64,000 nt of DNA from Gramella sp. AN32 (GCF_023718305.1 NZ_QEYO01000009.1:62001-126000); one strand, 5' to 3'; positions 18,817-27,772 are shown, counted from the first letter of the stretch. The notes: generated from the sequence alone by a model not told the origin. Numbers and translations: made by a program.

Positions 18817-20937
18817 CTAATAGAATCTTGCCCTGTTATCTTCAATATCAGCTTTATTCTTTAAGGCTTCGAAAACCCTTGTGGTCGCCTGAGCTCTTCT
18901 GGCCATACTTTCCTGTTGCGCAAATGCTTTGTAGGATTCCATTTTTGGAGCTTCAAATTTGCTTACCAGTTCCGCAACATAAACTCCCTTGTTTCCAGCA
19001 ATAGGCTTGCTAACCTGACCTTTTTTAAGCGAAAATACAGCTCCAACGACTTCCGGCTCTGCTCCTGCTCCAGCCAATGTTGGCGAATTCAAGTTAACAG
19101 CATCCGCATTTTGCACACTTGTATTCTGATTTTTAGCAATCTCATCTAAAGTGCTTCCTTTTAGCTTAGACTTGATTATTTCAGCTTTTTTCTCTTTTCT
19201 AAGAATTGGAGTAACTTCAGCAGAAGCATCTTCAACACTCATTAATCCTTTTGGGTTCGTTGCCGTAATTTGCGCCACGATATAACCGTTGTTTGTGTCA
19301 AATCTTTTTACATCCCCAACTTCCGCTCCGTCTTCAAAAGCCCATTGAATAACCCTTCTTTGTGCTCCTGCACCAGGAATATTTTCATCTAAAGCTTTTA
19401 CGTCACGAACAGTTTTAACTTCATAACCATCCTTTTTGGCAATTTCATTAAAGTCACCATCTGAAGCTGATATTTCAAATTTCGTCACCTCATTGAACAA
19501 ATTGTTCATGGTAGTTTCTGAAGCTTCTATCTCACGTGCAAGTGTAGCAACCCTTACCGCTCTGGCAGCGTCGCTCTGTTCATCGATAGAAATTATGTGG
19601 TAACCAAGATCTGTCTCCACAACCCCAACGCTGCCTTTTGGATTTTCAAAAACATAATTTTCGAATTCCGGGATCATCATCCCCGGTCCAAAATAACCAA
19701 GATCCCCACCCTGGTCTTTGGTGGCGGTATCTACGGAATATTCAGAAGCTATCGGTGCAAACTGGCTTGCATCTTTTCGAATTACACCCACAAGGCTATC
19801 TGCCAATGCTTTGGTTTCTTCTTTAGTCCTGGTGGTTCCCTGACTTAATTCTGAACCGGCATAAGGAAGTAAAATATGACTGGCTTTTACTGAATCGGCA
19901 ATATTCTTTACTTCGATTACCTTACTTAGTTTCCAGTAACCGTTTTCTTCATAAGGCCCAAAAGTTTCGCCTTTATTCAGTTTAAAAATCGTATCGGCAT
20001 ATTCCCCGTTTAGATTTTCTTCAAAAAGGTATTGCCCACGAAATGGAAGATCGGAATTGTTATTTACAAATTCTTCGTAATCATCTGTTTGATCAAAACC
20101 TGGAATAGTATCATTTCCTCCAATAGCCGCATTATACTCCACTCTTGAACTTTTTTGTCCTGAAAGCATTTCTTTCGCTTCGGTCTTATCATCTTCTGAA
20201 GCGGTTTCATCAAAAACAACATATCTTAAACTTCTGGAAGCTTCTCTTTCAAATTTTGAAGGATGTGCCTCCAAATATTCTTTGATTTCCGACTTGGAAA
20301 CTTTTACTTCAGCATCATCTATAGAAGTATAAGGAATTTGTACAAATCTTAGGTTCACATTGTCATTGGCCATTTTATAAGCCTGTTCACCTTCAGTAAG
20401 AGTAGCTCCTACGCCAACACCTACCATATTATAATAAGAATTGATCTTTGCTGTTTTCGCCAGACTTTGAGTGAAAGACTGCCACTGTTCATACGCCTGT
20501 GGAGACGATTCTTTTAAATTGGCAACATATTCCCTTAGCCTGTTCTCGTCAAACATACCCGCTTCATTCATAAAGCTTGGATTTCCTGCCATTTGAGTTC
20601 TTACAAGTTGGGTTATTTGATCTTCTCCTGCTCTTATCCCCAGGTCTTCAATTTCTTCATCAAGGATTACTTCACGAAGTTTTTGATCCCAAATACGGTT
20701 CACCGCCTGCGTGGTACTCATTTGGTTACCCATATTTCTTTCGAAGTTCTCGACATCCCTGGCGAACTCTTCTCGGCCAATTTCATTACCATTTACCGTA
20801 GCAATGGTATTTTGGGAAGATTGGGAACTAAACCCCCCACTTCTAATCACATCGGCCAATACAAAAGAGAATAATGCTAACGCAATGATAATAATCAGGA
20901 AAACAGACCTTTGTCTGATTTTATTTAATACTGCCAT
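18817..20937 (-). CDS. ppiD: PpiD/SurA-type periplasmic peptidyl-prolyl isomerase
   Basis: Membrane-anchored folding chaperone. A single N-terminal span (about residues 12-32) is followed by a SurA_N-like domain with many charged helices. One parvulin PPIase domain (about 345-450) is recognisable by VKASHILLP, DLGYFGPGMMIPEFE and TDLGYHIISI. A second, divergent parvulin-like segment near the C-terminus (GAVFSLKKGQVSKPI) is probable. The length of 706 residues fits bacteroidotal PpiD homologues. It appears monocistronic; no clear hairpin was found after the stop, where module A of the repeat begins about 95 bp away. Confidence 0.9.
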   Translation of the reverse strand: MAVLNKIRQRSVFLIIIIALALFSFVLADVIRSGGFSSQSSQNTIATVNGNEIGREEFARDVENFERNMGNQMSTTQAVNRIWDQKLREVILDEEIEDLGIRAGEDQITQLVRTQMAGNPSFMNEAGMFDENRLREYVANLKESSPQAYEQWQSFTQSLAKTAKINSYYNMVGVGVGATLTEGEQAYKMANDNVNLRFVQIPYTSIDDAEVKVSKSEIKEYLEAHPSKFEREASRSLRYVVFDETASEDDKTEAKEMLSGQKSSRVEYNAAIGGNDTIPGFDQTDDYEEFVNNNSDLPFRGQYLFEENLNGEYADTIFKLNKGETFGPYEENGYWKLSKVIEVKNIADSVKASHILLPYAGSELSQGTTRTKEETKALADSLVGVIRKDASQFAPIASEYSVDTATKDQGGDLGYFGPGMMIPEFENYVFENPKGSVGVVETDLGYHIISIDEQSDAARAVRVATLAREIEASETTMNNLFNEVTKFEISASDGDFNEIAKKDGYEVKTVRDVKALDENIPGAGAQRRVIQWAFEDGAEVGDVKRFDTNNGYIVAQITATNPKGLMSVEDASAEVTPILRKEKKAEIIKSKLKGSTLDEIAKNQNTSVQNADAVNLNSPTLAGAGAEPEVVGAVFSLKKGQVSKPIAGNKGVYVAELVSKFEAPKMESYKAFAQQESMARRAQATTRVFEALKNKADIEDNRARFY

Positions 20938-21102
20938 TTCAAATTAAATTTGTCAAAATATAGGGGGCGAAAATAAGGTTTTTAGGCTAATAATAAAAAT
21001 AAAAAAATTCTTATGACCAACTAGCCCCGAGACAAGCACTAGAGGGTGTTTCGCTGGTTTTATTTTTATCTCTGGGCCAAAAATCGAAATTTTTTATTTT
21101 CC

Positions 21103-21157
21103 CCTCACCCGGAACTGTGAAAAAGCAGTTCCGACCTCTCCCCAAGGAGAGGTGAGG
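21103..21157. repeat. Cloverleaf-like palindromic repeat
   Basis: In the gap between ppiD and the CorC-like gene, outer arms CCTCACC/GGTGAGG enclose two hairpins: CGGAACTG/CAGTTCCG (21110-21133) and CCTCTCC/GGAGAGG (21135-21152, loop CCAA). The second hairpin shares two bases with the outer arm. It is C+G-rich compared with its surroundings. Sequence of this style is common in intergenic DNA of Flavobacteriaceae. The rest of this 296-bp gap holds nothing I can name. Confidence 0.65.
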
Positions 21158-21233
21158 TAAATGGGAAATGCAGACGCAAAAACAATGGTAATTAATATAG
21201 ATTTAAAATTAGCAAATTCTTAACTTTAAGCTT

Positions 21234-22520
21234 CTAATCATCAGGATCGATTTTTAGCTCTACCAATTCGATTTTGGTATTGGAAGTTTCCAGGATTTTT
21301 ATTTCAAAATCTTCAATGCGAATTACATCGCCCTGCTGCGGAATTTCCTCAGTATGATTTACGATAAATCCGCTTAATGTTTCATAGTTCTCTCCTTCAG
21401 GAATATCCAGTTTATAATTTTCATTTAGGTAATCTACTTCCAGCCTTGCGGAAAATTTAAAGAATTTTTCATCTAGTTTTTCTTCAATCAAAACCGCGGA
21501 ATCATGTTCATCTTCAATTTCCCCAAATAATTCTTCCACAATATCTTCTATGGTCATCATCCCGCTGGTGCCGCCATATTCATCGATGACTACCGCGATA
21601 CTTTTCCTTTTTTTAATCAAAATATTCAAAACATCCTTGATCCACATGGTTTCGGGAACGAAAATTACCGGAAGCAAGATCGATTTTATGGATTTTGGCC
21701 TTTTAAACAATTCAAAAGAATGTACATAGCCTATAATATCATCGATGGTTTCATTATATACCAGGATCTTGGATAGCCCGGTTTGCGTGAAAGTTTCCAC
21801 GAGATCTTTTGGCGCCTGGCTCTGGTCTACCGCAATAATTTCGGTTCTTGGGATCATGACTTCCCTGGCTTTTATATCTGAAAACTGAAGCGCATTCTGA
21901 AAGATTTGTATCTCACTATCTACTTCTTCATTCTCTTCAAAGGTTTCCATTTGTTCGCTGATGAAATTTCCCAATTCCACTTTACTGAAAGCTAATTGCA
22001 CTTCATCCCCGTCGGTTTTGAAGAATCTTTTCAGAATTAAATCTGAAATCCAAATAACAAATGAAGAGATAAAGCTGAAAATTCCGTAGAAAATATAAGC
22101 AGGAACCGCAAAGATCTTCAACATGGAATTGGCATAGATCTGGAAAAACACCTTCGGAAGAAATTCTGCCGTTAAAAGTATGATTAAGGTAGAAATTACG
22201 GTTTGAGTGAGTAAACTTAGATCTGTAATAATGTACTGAATGATCTGGCTTTGATTGTCAATATTTGATAACCAGGCCATCAAAAGATCACCCATATAAA
22301 ATCCATACACCACCAGGGCAATATTATTTCCCACCAACATGGTGGCGATAAATTTTGAAGGTTTCTTGGTGAGATTTCTTAAAACTTTAGCCAGGAAATC
22401 ATCCTGCCGTTTTTCAATCTCGATATAAATTTTGTTTGAGGAGACGTAGGCAATTTCCATCCCGGAGAAAAAGGCTGAAAGTAAAAGCGAAATAAGAATA
22501 ATTATTATTTCAATCTCCAT
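21234..22520 (-). CDS. CNNM/CBS/CorC transporter-associated protein (hemolysin-like family)
   Basis: Membrane protein of the CorB/CorC (TlyC) family, linked to Mg2+/Co2+ efflux or homeostasis. An N-terminal CNNM domain with about four spans (1-170) is followed by paired CBS domains (about 205-330, beginning VMIPRTEI and including VIDEYGGTSGMMT). A CorC/HlyC FAD-like C-terminal domain (340-425, ending in a VELKIDPDD-type tail) closes it. Length 428 is normal. It begins immediately after the 65-residue membrane protein, as the last gene of the coaX-lptC run. Confidence 0.9.
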   Translation of the reverse strand: MEIEIIIILISLLLSAFFSGMEIAYVSSNKIYIEIEKRQDDFLAKVLRNLTKKPSKFIATMLVGNNIALVVYGFYMGDLLMAWLSNIDNQSQIIQYIITDLSLLTQTVISTLIILLTAEFLPKVFFQIYANSMLKIFAVPAYIFYGIFSFISSFVIWISDLILKRFFKTDGDEVQLAFSKVELGNFISEQMETFEENEEVDSEIQIFQNALQFSDIKAREVMIPRTEIIAVDQSQAPKDLVETFTQTGLSKILVYNETIDDIIGYVHSFELFKRPKSIKSILLPVIFVPETMWIKDVLNILIKKRKSIAVVIDEYGGTSGMMTIEDIVEELFGEIEDEHDSAVLIEEKLDEKFFKFSARLEVDYLNENYKLDIPEGENYETLSGFIVNHTEEIPQQGDVIRIEDFEIKILETSNTKIELVELKIDPDD

Positions 22521-22718
22521 TTAGGATTTTTTATTGCGATCTTCAAATCTACGCCTAAATCGCCGTTTAAAGAAAAACATAAATACGGCAACAACTACAA
22601 AAAATAGGAATATATAGGCACGATTTCTTTCAGTATTCCAGATTCGTATTGCTTCATAGGCGAAAAATACTGCAAAAGCAATGTAGGCGAATTCAAAATA
22701 TTTAAAAAACTTACTCAT
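22521..22718 (-). CDS. Small conserved membrane protein downstream of lptC
   Basis: A 65-residue protein with two hydrophobic segments separated by a short polar turn (NTERNR) and a very basic C-terminus (KRRFRRRFEDRNKKS), which should stay in the cytoplasm. The chosen ATG at 22718 (MSKFFKYFEFAY) overlaps the lptC stop by 8 bp. An in-frame ATG at 22838 would add 40 residues lying inside lptC and is unlikely. The family is unnamed to me. It sits between lptC and the CorC-like gene with tight spacing, so it is probably translated with them. Confidence 0.72.
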   Translation of the reverse strand: MSKFFKYFEFAYIAFAVFFAYEAIRIWNTERNRAYIFLFFVVVAVFMFFFKRRFRRRFEDRNKKS

Positions 22719-23298
22719 TGATTGTGTCGGTTTGCGTTTTAGTATCCTCAAACATGCGAATTCCATCATTGGTTCTGGAACTGAATTTATCAAAATTTTG
22801 ACTGGCATCAAAACCCTGTCCATCGGTATAAGAACCATCTGGAAATTTTATGGTATTTGCATGGTCTGTAAACACCCAGCTGGATTCCTGATCCCAATAT
22901 AGCTGTTCTGCCTGTAACCTTGTGCTATCTGCCGTTACAATTACGACATTTCCCTGGAGATCTACCAGTTTGGAATCTTCGTATACAATACCATAATCGG
23001 CATTTACCGTATTTTTTTTATTGTCTTCATCAAAAAATTCTACCTGAAGTCCTTCCGGAAATTCCCTATAAGGAAAAGTTTTATTGGTAAAATCGTACAT
23101 TTTTGGACTTATTAAGTTGGCTACCAGCCTGCCGGAATCTGTAAATTTCAGGTTAATGCCTTCTGCAATGGCCTGGGGCGCATCCCCTTCCAGATCAAAA
23201 GCCCTAACTTTTTGCAGGTTGCCCTCGCATGAAAAAAACATTGTCACGCCTAAGAGCGTGACAATGCTGTAAATTATATTACTATATGTGATTTTCAT
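22711..23298 (-). CDS. lptC: LPS export protein LptC
   Basis: Bitopic or lipid-anchored periplasmic component of the Lpt bridge that moves lipopolysaccharide to the outer membrane. The N-terminal hydrophobic segment ends in FFSCEG, a possible lipobox. The LptC/OstA-like beta-jellyroll follows, with YDFTNKTFPYREFPEGLQVEFF, VNADYGIVYEDSKLVDLQGNV and LQAEQLYWDQ, ending near an SRTNDGIRMF segment. Length 195 is normal. Downstream of the TPR and outer membrane protein genes in one transcription unit. Confidence 0.88.
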   Translation of the reverse strand: MKITYSNIIYSIVTLLGVTMFFSCEGNLQKVRAFDLEGDAPQAIAEGINLKFTDSGRLVANLISPKMYDFTNKTFPYREFPEGLQVEFFDEDNKKNTVNADYGIVYEDSKLVDLQGNVVIVTADSTRLQAEQLYWDQESSWVFTDHANTIKFPDGSYTDGQGFDASQNFDKFSSRTNDGIRMFEDTKTQTDTINE

Positions 23299-23299
23299 C

Positions 23300-24673
23300 T
23301 TATAGGTTAGGCACTTTTACTGACTGCCCAATCCAACATCCAAGAGAAATTGATTGTCCAGGCTTATAGGAAGACTGGAAAATATCAGACTTCTGAGGTG
23401 CTAAACCTTTGTAAGATGCAGCAGCCTGATTTGCATTAGATGAGATAGACGGATCTACCCTTGCAGCTCTTGAAGCATAATCTGCAGCTAACCAGTATAC
23501 AGCTCTTTTTGAAAAAGTATCTGTACCACAACTGTTTGCGCTCTTCGCATACATATTTGCAATTTGAAGATAGGCACTCCCTAATGATGGTTTAGCTTCC
23601 AAAGCTTTGTTGTAAAAACTTCTAGCCTGACCAAACTGACCTTTATCTTTATAGTTACCCGCAATTCTGTAATAAATTCTTGCCTTATCAGATTTGTTGG
23701 TTTCCAATTCCGCAGCTTCATTATAATACTTCAGTGCTTTTGCTCCGTTACCACTGGCTTCAGCAGTCTGACCTAAAGAAAAGGCTGCTTTAGCTGATGG
23801 TTCCAATTTGTAAAGTGCTTCAGAAACCTGAACGAATAAAGGATCTTCCGTACAATCTTTATTTGAAAGTCTCGCGTTGGCATTTTTCAACCAGTTTACA
23901 TCAGTCTTTTTAGATTCAAAATCCTTATTGTAAAGTGGGATTAAGTTATCACAGTCTGCTCTCTGTCCAAGTTTACCATTCAATGCATTTTTAACCATGG
24001 CGTAGTTCTCAAGGTTAATTTCAGCATTTCGGATAGAAGTCTTTTCCTTAGCGGTTAATTCTTCATTGTTTTCCTGCTTTTCCATAAGTGGAGCAAGTCT
24101 TTCCGCAGCTTTGTTTTCTTCCTCTTCAATCTTCTCCATCACCACATCATACTGGTTAAAAACCTCTTCAAGATCTCTGTCCCCCTCATCATGCATATCT
24201 ACCACAAGATCAAAATAAGCATATAAACCTTTTGGACTTGTGAAGTTATCCTTGTCTTCCTGGTATGCTTTGTCATATGCCTTATAAAGTTCTTCTTTAG
24301 AACCCAAACCATTGTCATACTTTAATTGCGCGATATCAGAGTATACTTTACCTATTTTGGTTTTGGCAGGATACAATTCAAGTCGTTGTTCCCAAACTTC
24401 AATAAGTTCGTTAATTAATTCTTTCTTATCTCCCTCTTCTTCCGTCTTAAGTTGAGCTTCAATTGCCTGCTCTAGATATTGATAGGTAGCTAAACTGTAA
24501 TCAGGACAATCTTTTCTTACCTTTTGTAATGCCGGGTAAGCAGATTCCCAATTTTTAGCTTTTGCATCATCATAGGCAAGAGCAGCCGTGGTTACGCAGT
24601 CTCCAGATTGAGCCTTTGTTACTCCAGAACCTAACACGGCAAGTGTAAATAATGTTAGTAATCTCGTTTTCAT
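23300..24673 (-). CDS. Secreted TPR-repeat protein
   Basis: A 457-residue periplasmic protein with a signal peptide (cleavage near TKAQSGDC). It is largely alpha-helical, with an acidic, Glu/Lys-rich middle (about 165-230). Recognisable tetratricopeptide units run around 290-390, such as AAFSLGQTAEASGNGAKALK and YRIAGNYKDKGQFGQARSFY. The C-terminal part contains four cysteines in all with the start of the mature protein (e.g. NSCGTD and LGCWIG). A scaffold role in envelope assembly is plausible from its place between an outer membrane protein and lptC. No specific function is assigned. Confidence 0.8.
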   Translation of the reverse strand: MKTRLLTLFTLAVLGSGVTKAQSGDCVTTAALAYDDAKAKNWESAYPALQKVRKDCPDYSLATYQYLEQAIEAQLKTEEEGDKKELINELIEVWEQRLELYPAKTKIGKVYSDIAQLKYDNGLGSKEELYKAYDKAYQEDKDNFTSPKGLYAYFDLVVDMHDEGDRDLEEVFNQYDVVMEKIEEEENKAAERLAPLMEKQENNEELTAKEKTSIRNAEINLENYAMVKNALNGKLGQRADCDNLIPLYNKDFESKKTDVNWLKNANARLSNKDCTEDPLFVQVSEALYKLEPSAKAAFSLGQTAEASGNGAKALKYYNEAAELETNKSDKARIYYRIAGNYKDKGQFGQARSFYNKALEAKPSLGSAYLQIANMYAKSANSCGTDTFSKRAVYWLAADYASRAARVDPSISSNANQAAASYKGLAPQKSDIFQSSYKPGQSISLGCWIGQSVKVPNL

Positions 24674-24690
24674 CTTTGTTATAATTGTGG

Positions 24691-25935
24691 TTAATTAAAT
24701 TTTCTCTTAGTGAACCATTTGTCATTAAAAGACAATCCTATTGATAGTCTTAAAAAGTTCTCCTGAATTAAACCTGAATCCTTGGTACCTCTACGCCCAA
24801 GCTCGATTCCGAGGTTTGCATTGGAGAAATACTGTCCAACTGGTAGTCCTAATCCAAAAGACATGCCAAACTCCTTAATAGATTCGTTATTGATGATGAG
24901 GCCGGTGCCATCATATCTAAAACCTGCCCTGTAAACAACTCTCTCAAAGTAACTTGTGAAAGAATTATAATTTGGAATATAAAAACCTCCAAGTGCAAAT
25001 TTGGAAGCATCTTCAAATTCGCCCCCATCATTTCTAAAACTAAAACTATCTTCATAAGAAGAAGAGCCCAAGTTACTATATTCTGCCCCAATAAACCATT
25101 TGTAAGGCTTACCAATCCCGGTTCCAAAGCTAATGCGACTTGGAAATGTAAAGTCGGTATCGGCAACATCTACCACTTCAGTATCCACAATCAGTTCTCC
25201 CACATCTGTAAACCGCACTGTGGAAAGTTCCCTGTAATTATCAGATTTTAGATCGATTGCCGGACTATAAGTACCCGATATGTGCAACTGTAAATCTTCG
25301 GAAATCATCTTCTGATAATTCGCCCCGAAGTTAAAATTAAATCCGCGAATGTCAGATCTATTTATATCACGGGTTCCAAATTGGATATTATCCCTTAAAA
25401 CGGTTCTCCTATTCTGAAAATTCCCAAAATTATAATTGGCATCAACTCCCAGGGCTAATTCTTTCGTCACTGCATACCCGGCAGATAAGAAAACCTTGTT
25501 CATTCCTCCCCTTCCGTTCAACCTGCTGGCGTTATCTTCTTCTATATCTAAAATCCTATAACCCACAGATGTATAAGGAATAAGGCCAATCCCAACACCA
25601 AATTTATCGCTGATAGGGACACCTAAAGCTAAATAATCCAGGGATGTGATCTTTGCATTATCACTTGCAGAGTCCGATTTTAAACTGATGCGATCATGGC
25701 TTCCACCAATGGTATAATTCGTCAATTTTAACCTCGCGTAAGAAGCCGGATTAAATAAGTTTACATGAATACTATCAGAAAAAATGGTAAGACCGCCCAT
25801 GGAGCGATTTTCTACAGTTCCTTTAAAATTGGTTAAGCCAATCCCGTAATATGAATAGGGAGATGAGACATTTTCCTGAGCTTCTGCCACAAAAGCAGTA
25901 AATAAGGCTACGATTACTATAAATCGTTTAATCAT
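24691..25935 (-). CDS. FadL/PorV-like outer membrane beta-barrel protein
   Basis: A 414-residue protein with a signal peptide ending at AEAQENVSSPYS and alternating beta-strand patterns to an aromatic/charged C-terminus (LSFNDKWFTKRKFN). The opening SSPYSYYGIGLTNF, followed by NRSMGGLTIF and NLFNPASYA, resembles the plug-hatch region of FadL/PorV-type barrels in Bacteroidota. Substrate is unknown. It overlaps coaX by 4 bp upstream and precedes the TPR gene by 17 bp. The barrel class is well supported; the family within that class is less certain. Confidence 0.75.
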   Translation of the reverse strand: MIKRFIVIVALFTAFVAEAQENVSSPYSYYGIGLTNFKGTVENRSMGGLTIFSDSIHVNLFNPASYARLKLTNYTIGGSHDRISLKSDSASDNAKITSLDYLALGVPISDKFGVGIGLIPYTSVGYRILDIEEDNASRLNGRGGMNKVFLSAGYAVTKELALGVDANYNFGNFQNRRTVLRDNIQFGTRDINRSDIRGFNFNFGANYQKMISEDLQLHISGTYSPAIDLKSDNYRELSTVRFTDVGELIVDTEVVDVADTDFTFPSRISFGTGIGKPYKWFIGAEYSNLGSSSYEDSFSFRNDGGEFEDASKFALGGFYIPNYNSFTSYFERVVYRAGFRYDGTGLIINNESIKEFGMSFGLGLPVGQYFSNANLGIELGRRGTKDSGLIQENFLRLSIGLSFNDKWFTKRKFN

Positions 25936-26663
25936 TGAGTCTTGTTAAATTCTAGAATGAAATTAAGTCCTTCCAGCAAAAAATTTGAGTTTGCAAAGAT
26001 GCTATTTTTTAATGGCATAGACAAAATTTGATGATCTCCACCCGTAAAAATAATTGTTAAATCTTCAAATTCAGATAAATACCATTCTGCTGTGGATTTT
26101 AATTCCATTTTAATCCCGTTAATAACCCCGGATAATATGCTGGTTTCAGTAGAGTTCCCTATGATTCCCGGCTCCGGCTTCGGTGTTACTAACGGTAAAT
26201 TCGCGGTAAACTTGTGCAGGCTTTTAAATCTTAAATTGATTCCCGGAGAAATTGCGCCACCAAGATACTTTTCCTCACAAGTTTTAAGATCATAAGTAAT
26301 ACAAGTTCCTGCATCTATTATAAGTACATTTTTTCCGGGATATTGATCTACTGCTGCGGCCACAACTGCAATCCTATCTTTACCAAGACTGTTTGGGGTT
26401 GCATAGCCATTCTGAAATGGCAGCTTTACCCGATCATCTAAAAAAAAAGTTTTATAGTTGGCTTTAAGTTTATTTTGAAACTTTTCATCGTCTTTTGAAA
26501 CGGAAGAAATGATACATTTTGTGATTAATGGATAATTTTTCTGAATAATATCGAACTCTTTAGAAAATTTTTCTTTCGAAAAAGTTCGTTTTTCCAGGAG
26601 CTTATTATTTTGAAACACAGCGGTCTTTACTAAGGTGTTGCCAATATCTACAACTAAATTCAT
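25932..26663 (-). CDS. coaX: Type III pantothenate kinase CoaX
   Basis: Catalyses ATP-dependent phosphorylation of pantothenate, the first step of coenzyme A synthesis. ASKHA-fold motifs are present: LVVDIGNTLVK (phosphate 1), GKDRIAVVAAA, IIDAGTCITYDL (phosphate 2) and GGAISPGINLRFKSLH. IFTGGDHQIL provides the adenosine loop. Length 243 is typical. First gene of the run through to the CorC-like gene. A TTTG-N17-TAACTTTG promoter match ends one base before the ATG; if used, the message would be nearly leaderless. Confidence 0.95.
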   Translation of the reverse strand: MNLVVDIGNTLVKTAVFQNNKLLEKRTFSKEKFSKEFDIIQKNYPLITKCIISSVSKDDEKFQNKLKANYKTFFLDDRVKLPFQNGYATPNSLGKDRIAVVAAAVDQYPGKNVLIIDAGTCITYDLKTCEEKYLGGAISPGINLRFKSLHKFTANLPLVTPKPEPGIIGNSTETSILSGVINGIKMELKSTAEWYLSEFEDLTIIFTGGDHQILSMPLKNSIFANSNFLLEGLNFILEFNKTQ

Positions 26664-26766
26664 TCAAAGTTATTTGATGGCTAAAAATACAAAAGCAATT
26701 TTTACTGTTTTCCTTTGTGAGTTTTTAAAATTGAAATTATATTTGCCACCGCTTTCAAAAGCAATT

Positions 26767-26839
26767 GGTGCCTTAGCTCAGTTGGTAGAGCAAAGGACTG
26801 AAAATCCTTGTGTCCCTGGTTCGATTCCTGGAGGCACCA
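26767..26839 (+). tRNA. tRNA-Phe (GAA)
   Basis: A complete 73-nt cloverleaf: acceptor GGTGCCT/AGGCACC, D-arm GCTC/GAGC, anticodon stem AAGGA/TCCTT with loop CTGAAAA (anticodon GAA), and T-arm CCTGG/CCTGG with loop TTCGATT. Discriminator A is followed by CCT, so the CCA end is not encoded. The T-arm and acceptor 3' side, plus the following bases, are partly duplicated at 27169-27220 beyond a GIY-YIG pseudogene. Confidence 0.97.
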
Positions 26840-26843
26840 CCTT

Positions 26844-26873
26844 AAAACCCCAGGCTATTTAGTTTGGGGTTTT
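26844..26873 (+). terminator. tRNA-Phe terminator
   Basis: Stem AAAACCCCA (26844-26852) pairs with TGGGGTTTT (26865-26873) across a 12-nt loop, followed by more T residues. It begins 5 nt after the tRNA. Confidence 0.8.
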
Positions 26874-26885
26874 TTAATTCTAGTC

Positions 26886-27168
26886 CTGTTCACAGCCTAT
26901 ATCATTTTTTCTAAAAAACTGGATAAGCATTATATAGGAGAAAACTATGGATGCTAATCATCGATTAAATCAGCGCAATTCCCCTTACTTTATACACAAC
27001 TACACAAAAGGAGCACAAGACTGGACCCTAAAACTCGTATTTGACACCGAGAATAGAGAAGAAGCCCTATATTTAGAAAGTTTCATCAAGCGGATGAAAA
27101 GTAGAAAATTTATAGAAAAAATTATTGCTGCTTCAATTTTAAAAGAAATTCTAAGTAAAAGAAAATAA
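26886..27168 (+). pseudogene. Frameshifted GIY-YIG nuclease (tRNA-linked cassette)
   Basis: The frame from about 26886 reads the GIY-YIG start as AYIIFSKKLDKHYIGE and then hits a stop at 26955. The continuation lies one frame over (from about 26938; ATG at 26947): HRLNQRNS, then HNYTKGAQDWTL, then LESFIKRMKSRKF, ending at 27168. Together these give a normal small GIY-YIG protein of about 93 residues with the nuclease Arg and Glu positions kept. One indel near GGAGAAAACTATGG separates the halves. The first codon is CTG where ATG is expected. Catalytic residues survive, so the break looks recent. Expression of the ATG-26947 fragment alone is unlikely to be useful. Confidence 0.75.
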
Positions 27169-27220
27169 TCCCTGGTTCCCCCGAGACTTCGGGGCTGGGA
27201 GGCACCACCTTAAAATCCCC
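27169..27220 (+). repeat. Partial duplicate of the tRNA-Phe 3' end
   Basis: Starts TCCCTGGTTC as at 26813-26822 and contains an 18-nt stretch (27198-27215) identical to 26830-26847, covering the acceptor 3' side and the start of the terminator. In place of the T-loop centre is a palindromic insert CCCCGAGACTTCGGGG. It cannot fold as a tRNA because the 5' half is missing. It forms the right border of the GIY-YIG cassette. Confidence 0.85.
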
Positions 27221-27229
27221 AAAAATTCA

Positions 27230-27610
27230 TTATTTCGTTAAAAGTTGGGAGTATTTTTCTCTATTCTCGAACAAAATCCATAGTAAAATTGCCCAAATAA
27301 TCGAGACTATAATTAAACCATTTGGATCTACCAAAACATGGGTCAATAAGATCCCCACCATTACCGGGAAGATGACCAGGGCACCTAAGGCCCTTGTTTT
27401 TGGTATAATGATGAGAATTCCTCCAATAATTTCGGCGATAGCGATCAAAGGCATTAACCAGGAAATCTCCATTAATGCGGCGAAATCTTTGGTAATTGCT
27501 TCAGCCATATCCTCAGGCACCGGCATATAATTAAAAAATTTGTTTAAGCCTGCGTTAATCATGAATAAGCCAAATAGGGCAGAACAGATATTTAAAATTT
27601 TTTGTTTCAT
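27230..27610 (-). CDS. DoxX family inner-membrane protein
   Basis: A 126-residue protein with four predicted spans and the DoxX pattern: INAGLNKFF early, a polar first loop, AIAEIIGGILIIIPKTRALGAL in the second and third helices, and a basic C-terminus. DoxX proteins are linked to quinone/thiol redox stress in other bacteria; the function here is unknown. It is transcribed towards the tRNA-Phe cassette and stands alone. Confidence 0.85.
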   Translation of the reverse strand: MKQKILNICSALFGLFMINAGLNKFFNYMPVPEDMAEAITKDFAALMEISWLMPLIAIAEIIGGILIIIPKTRALGALVIFPVMVGILLTHVLVDPNGLIIVSIIWAILLWILFENREKYSQLLTK

Positions 27611-27737
27611 AGATTCTAATTAATTCCCACGGAAAGTTGATATTTTAAATTAGCCCTTTAAATTAATAAAAAACTAATTCAGTGTAATATATTCATGCCT
27701 AATATATTGGATACTGGGATTTCCATTTCCAAAATTG

Positions 27738-27745
27738 TAACTTTG
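27738..27745 (+). promoter_or_regulatory. Candidate -7 element for sbcDC
   Basis: TAACTTTG matches TAnnTTTG and lies 27 nt before the sbcD ATG. The best upstream TTG is 28 nt away, too far for a normal -33 box, so only the -7 half is convincing. Confidence 0.4.
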
Positions 27746-27772
27746 AAACTATAGATCGCTACGATAATTTTT

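Noticed and set aside
26635..26862. 75-codon open frame running through the tRNA-Phe gene
   Set aside because: Its C-terminal part is a translation of the tRNA itself and its first part overlaps the coaX start on the other strand.
26947..27168. Treating the 73-codon GIY-YIG frame as a complete gene
   Set aside because: It lacks the GIY and YIG strands, which are present just upstream in another frame, so it is the distal part of a broken gene.
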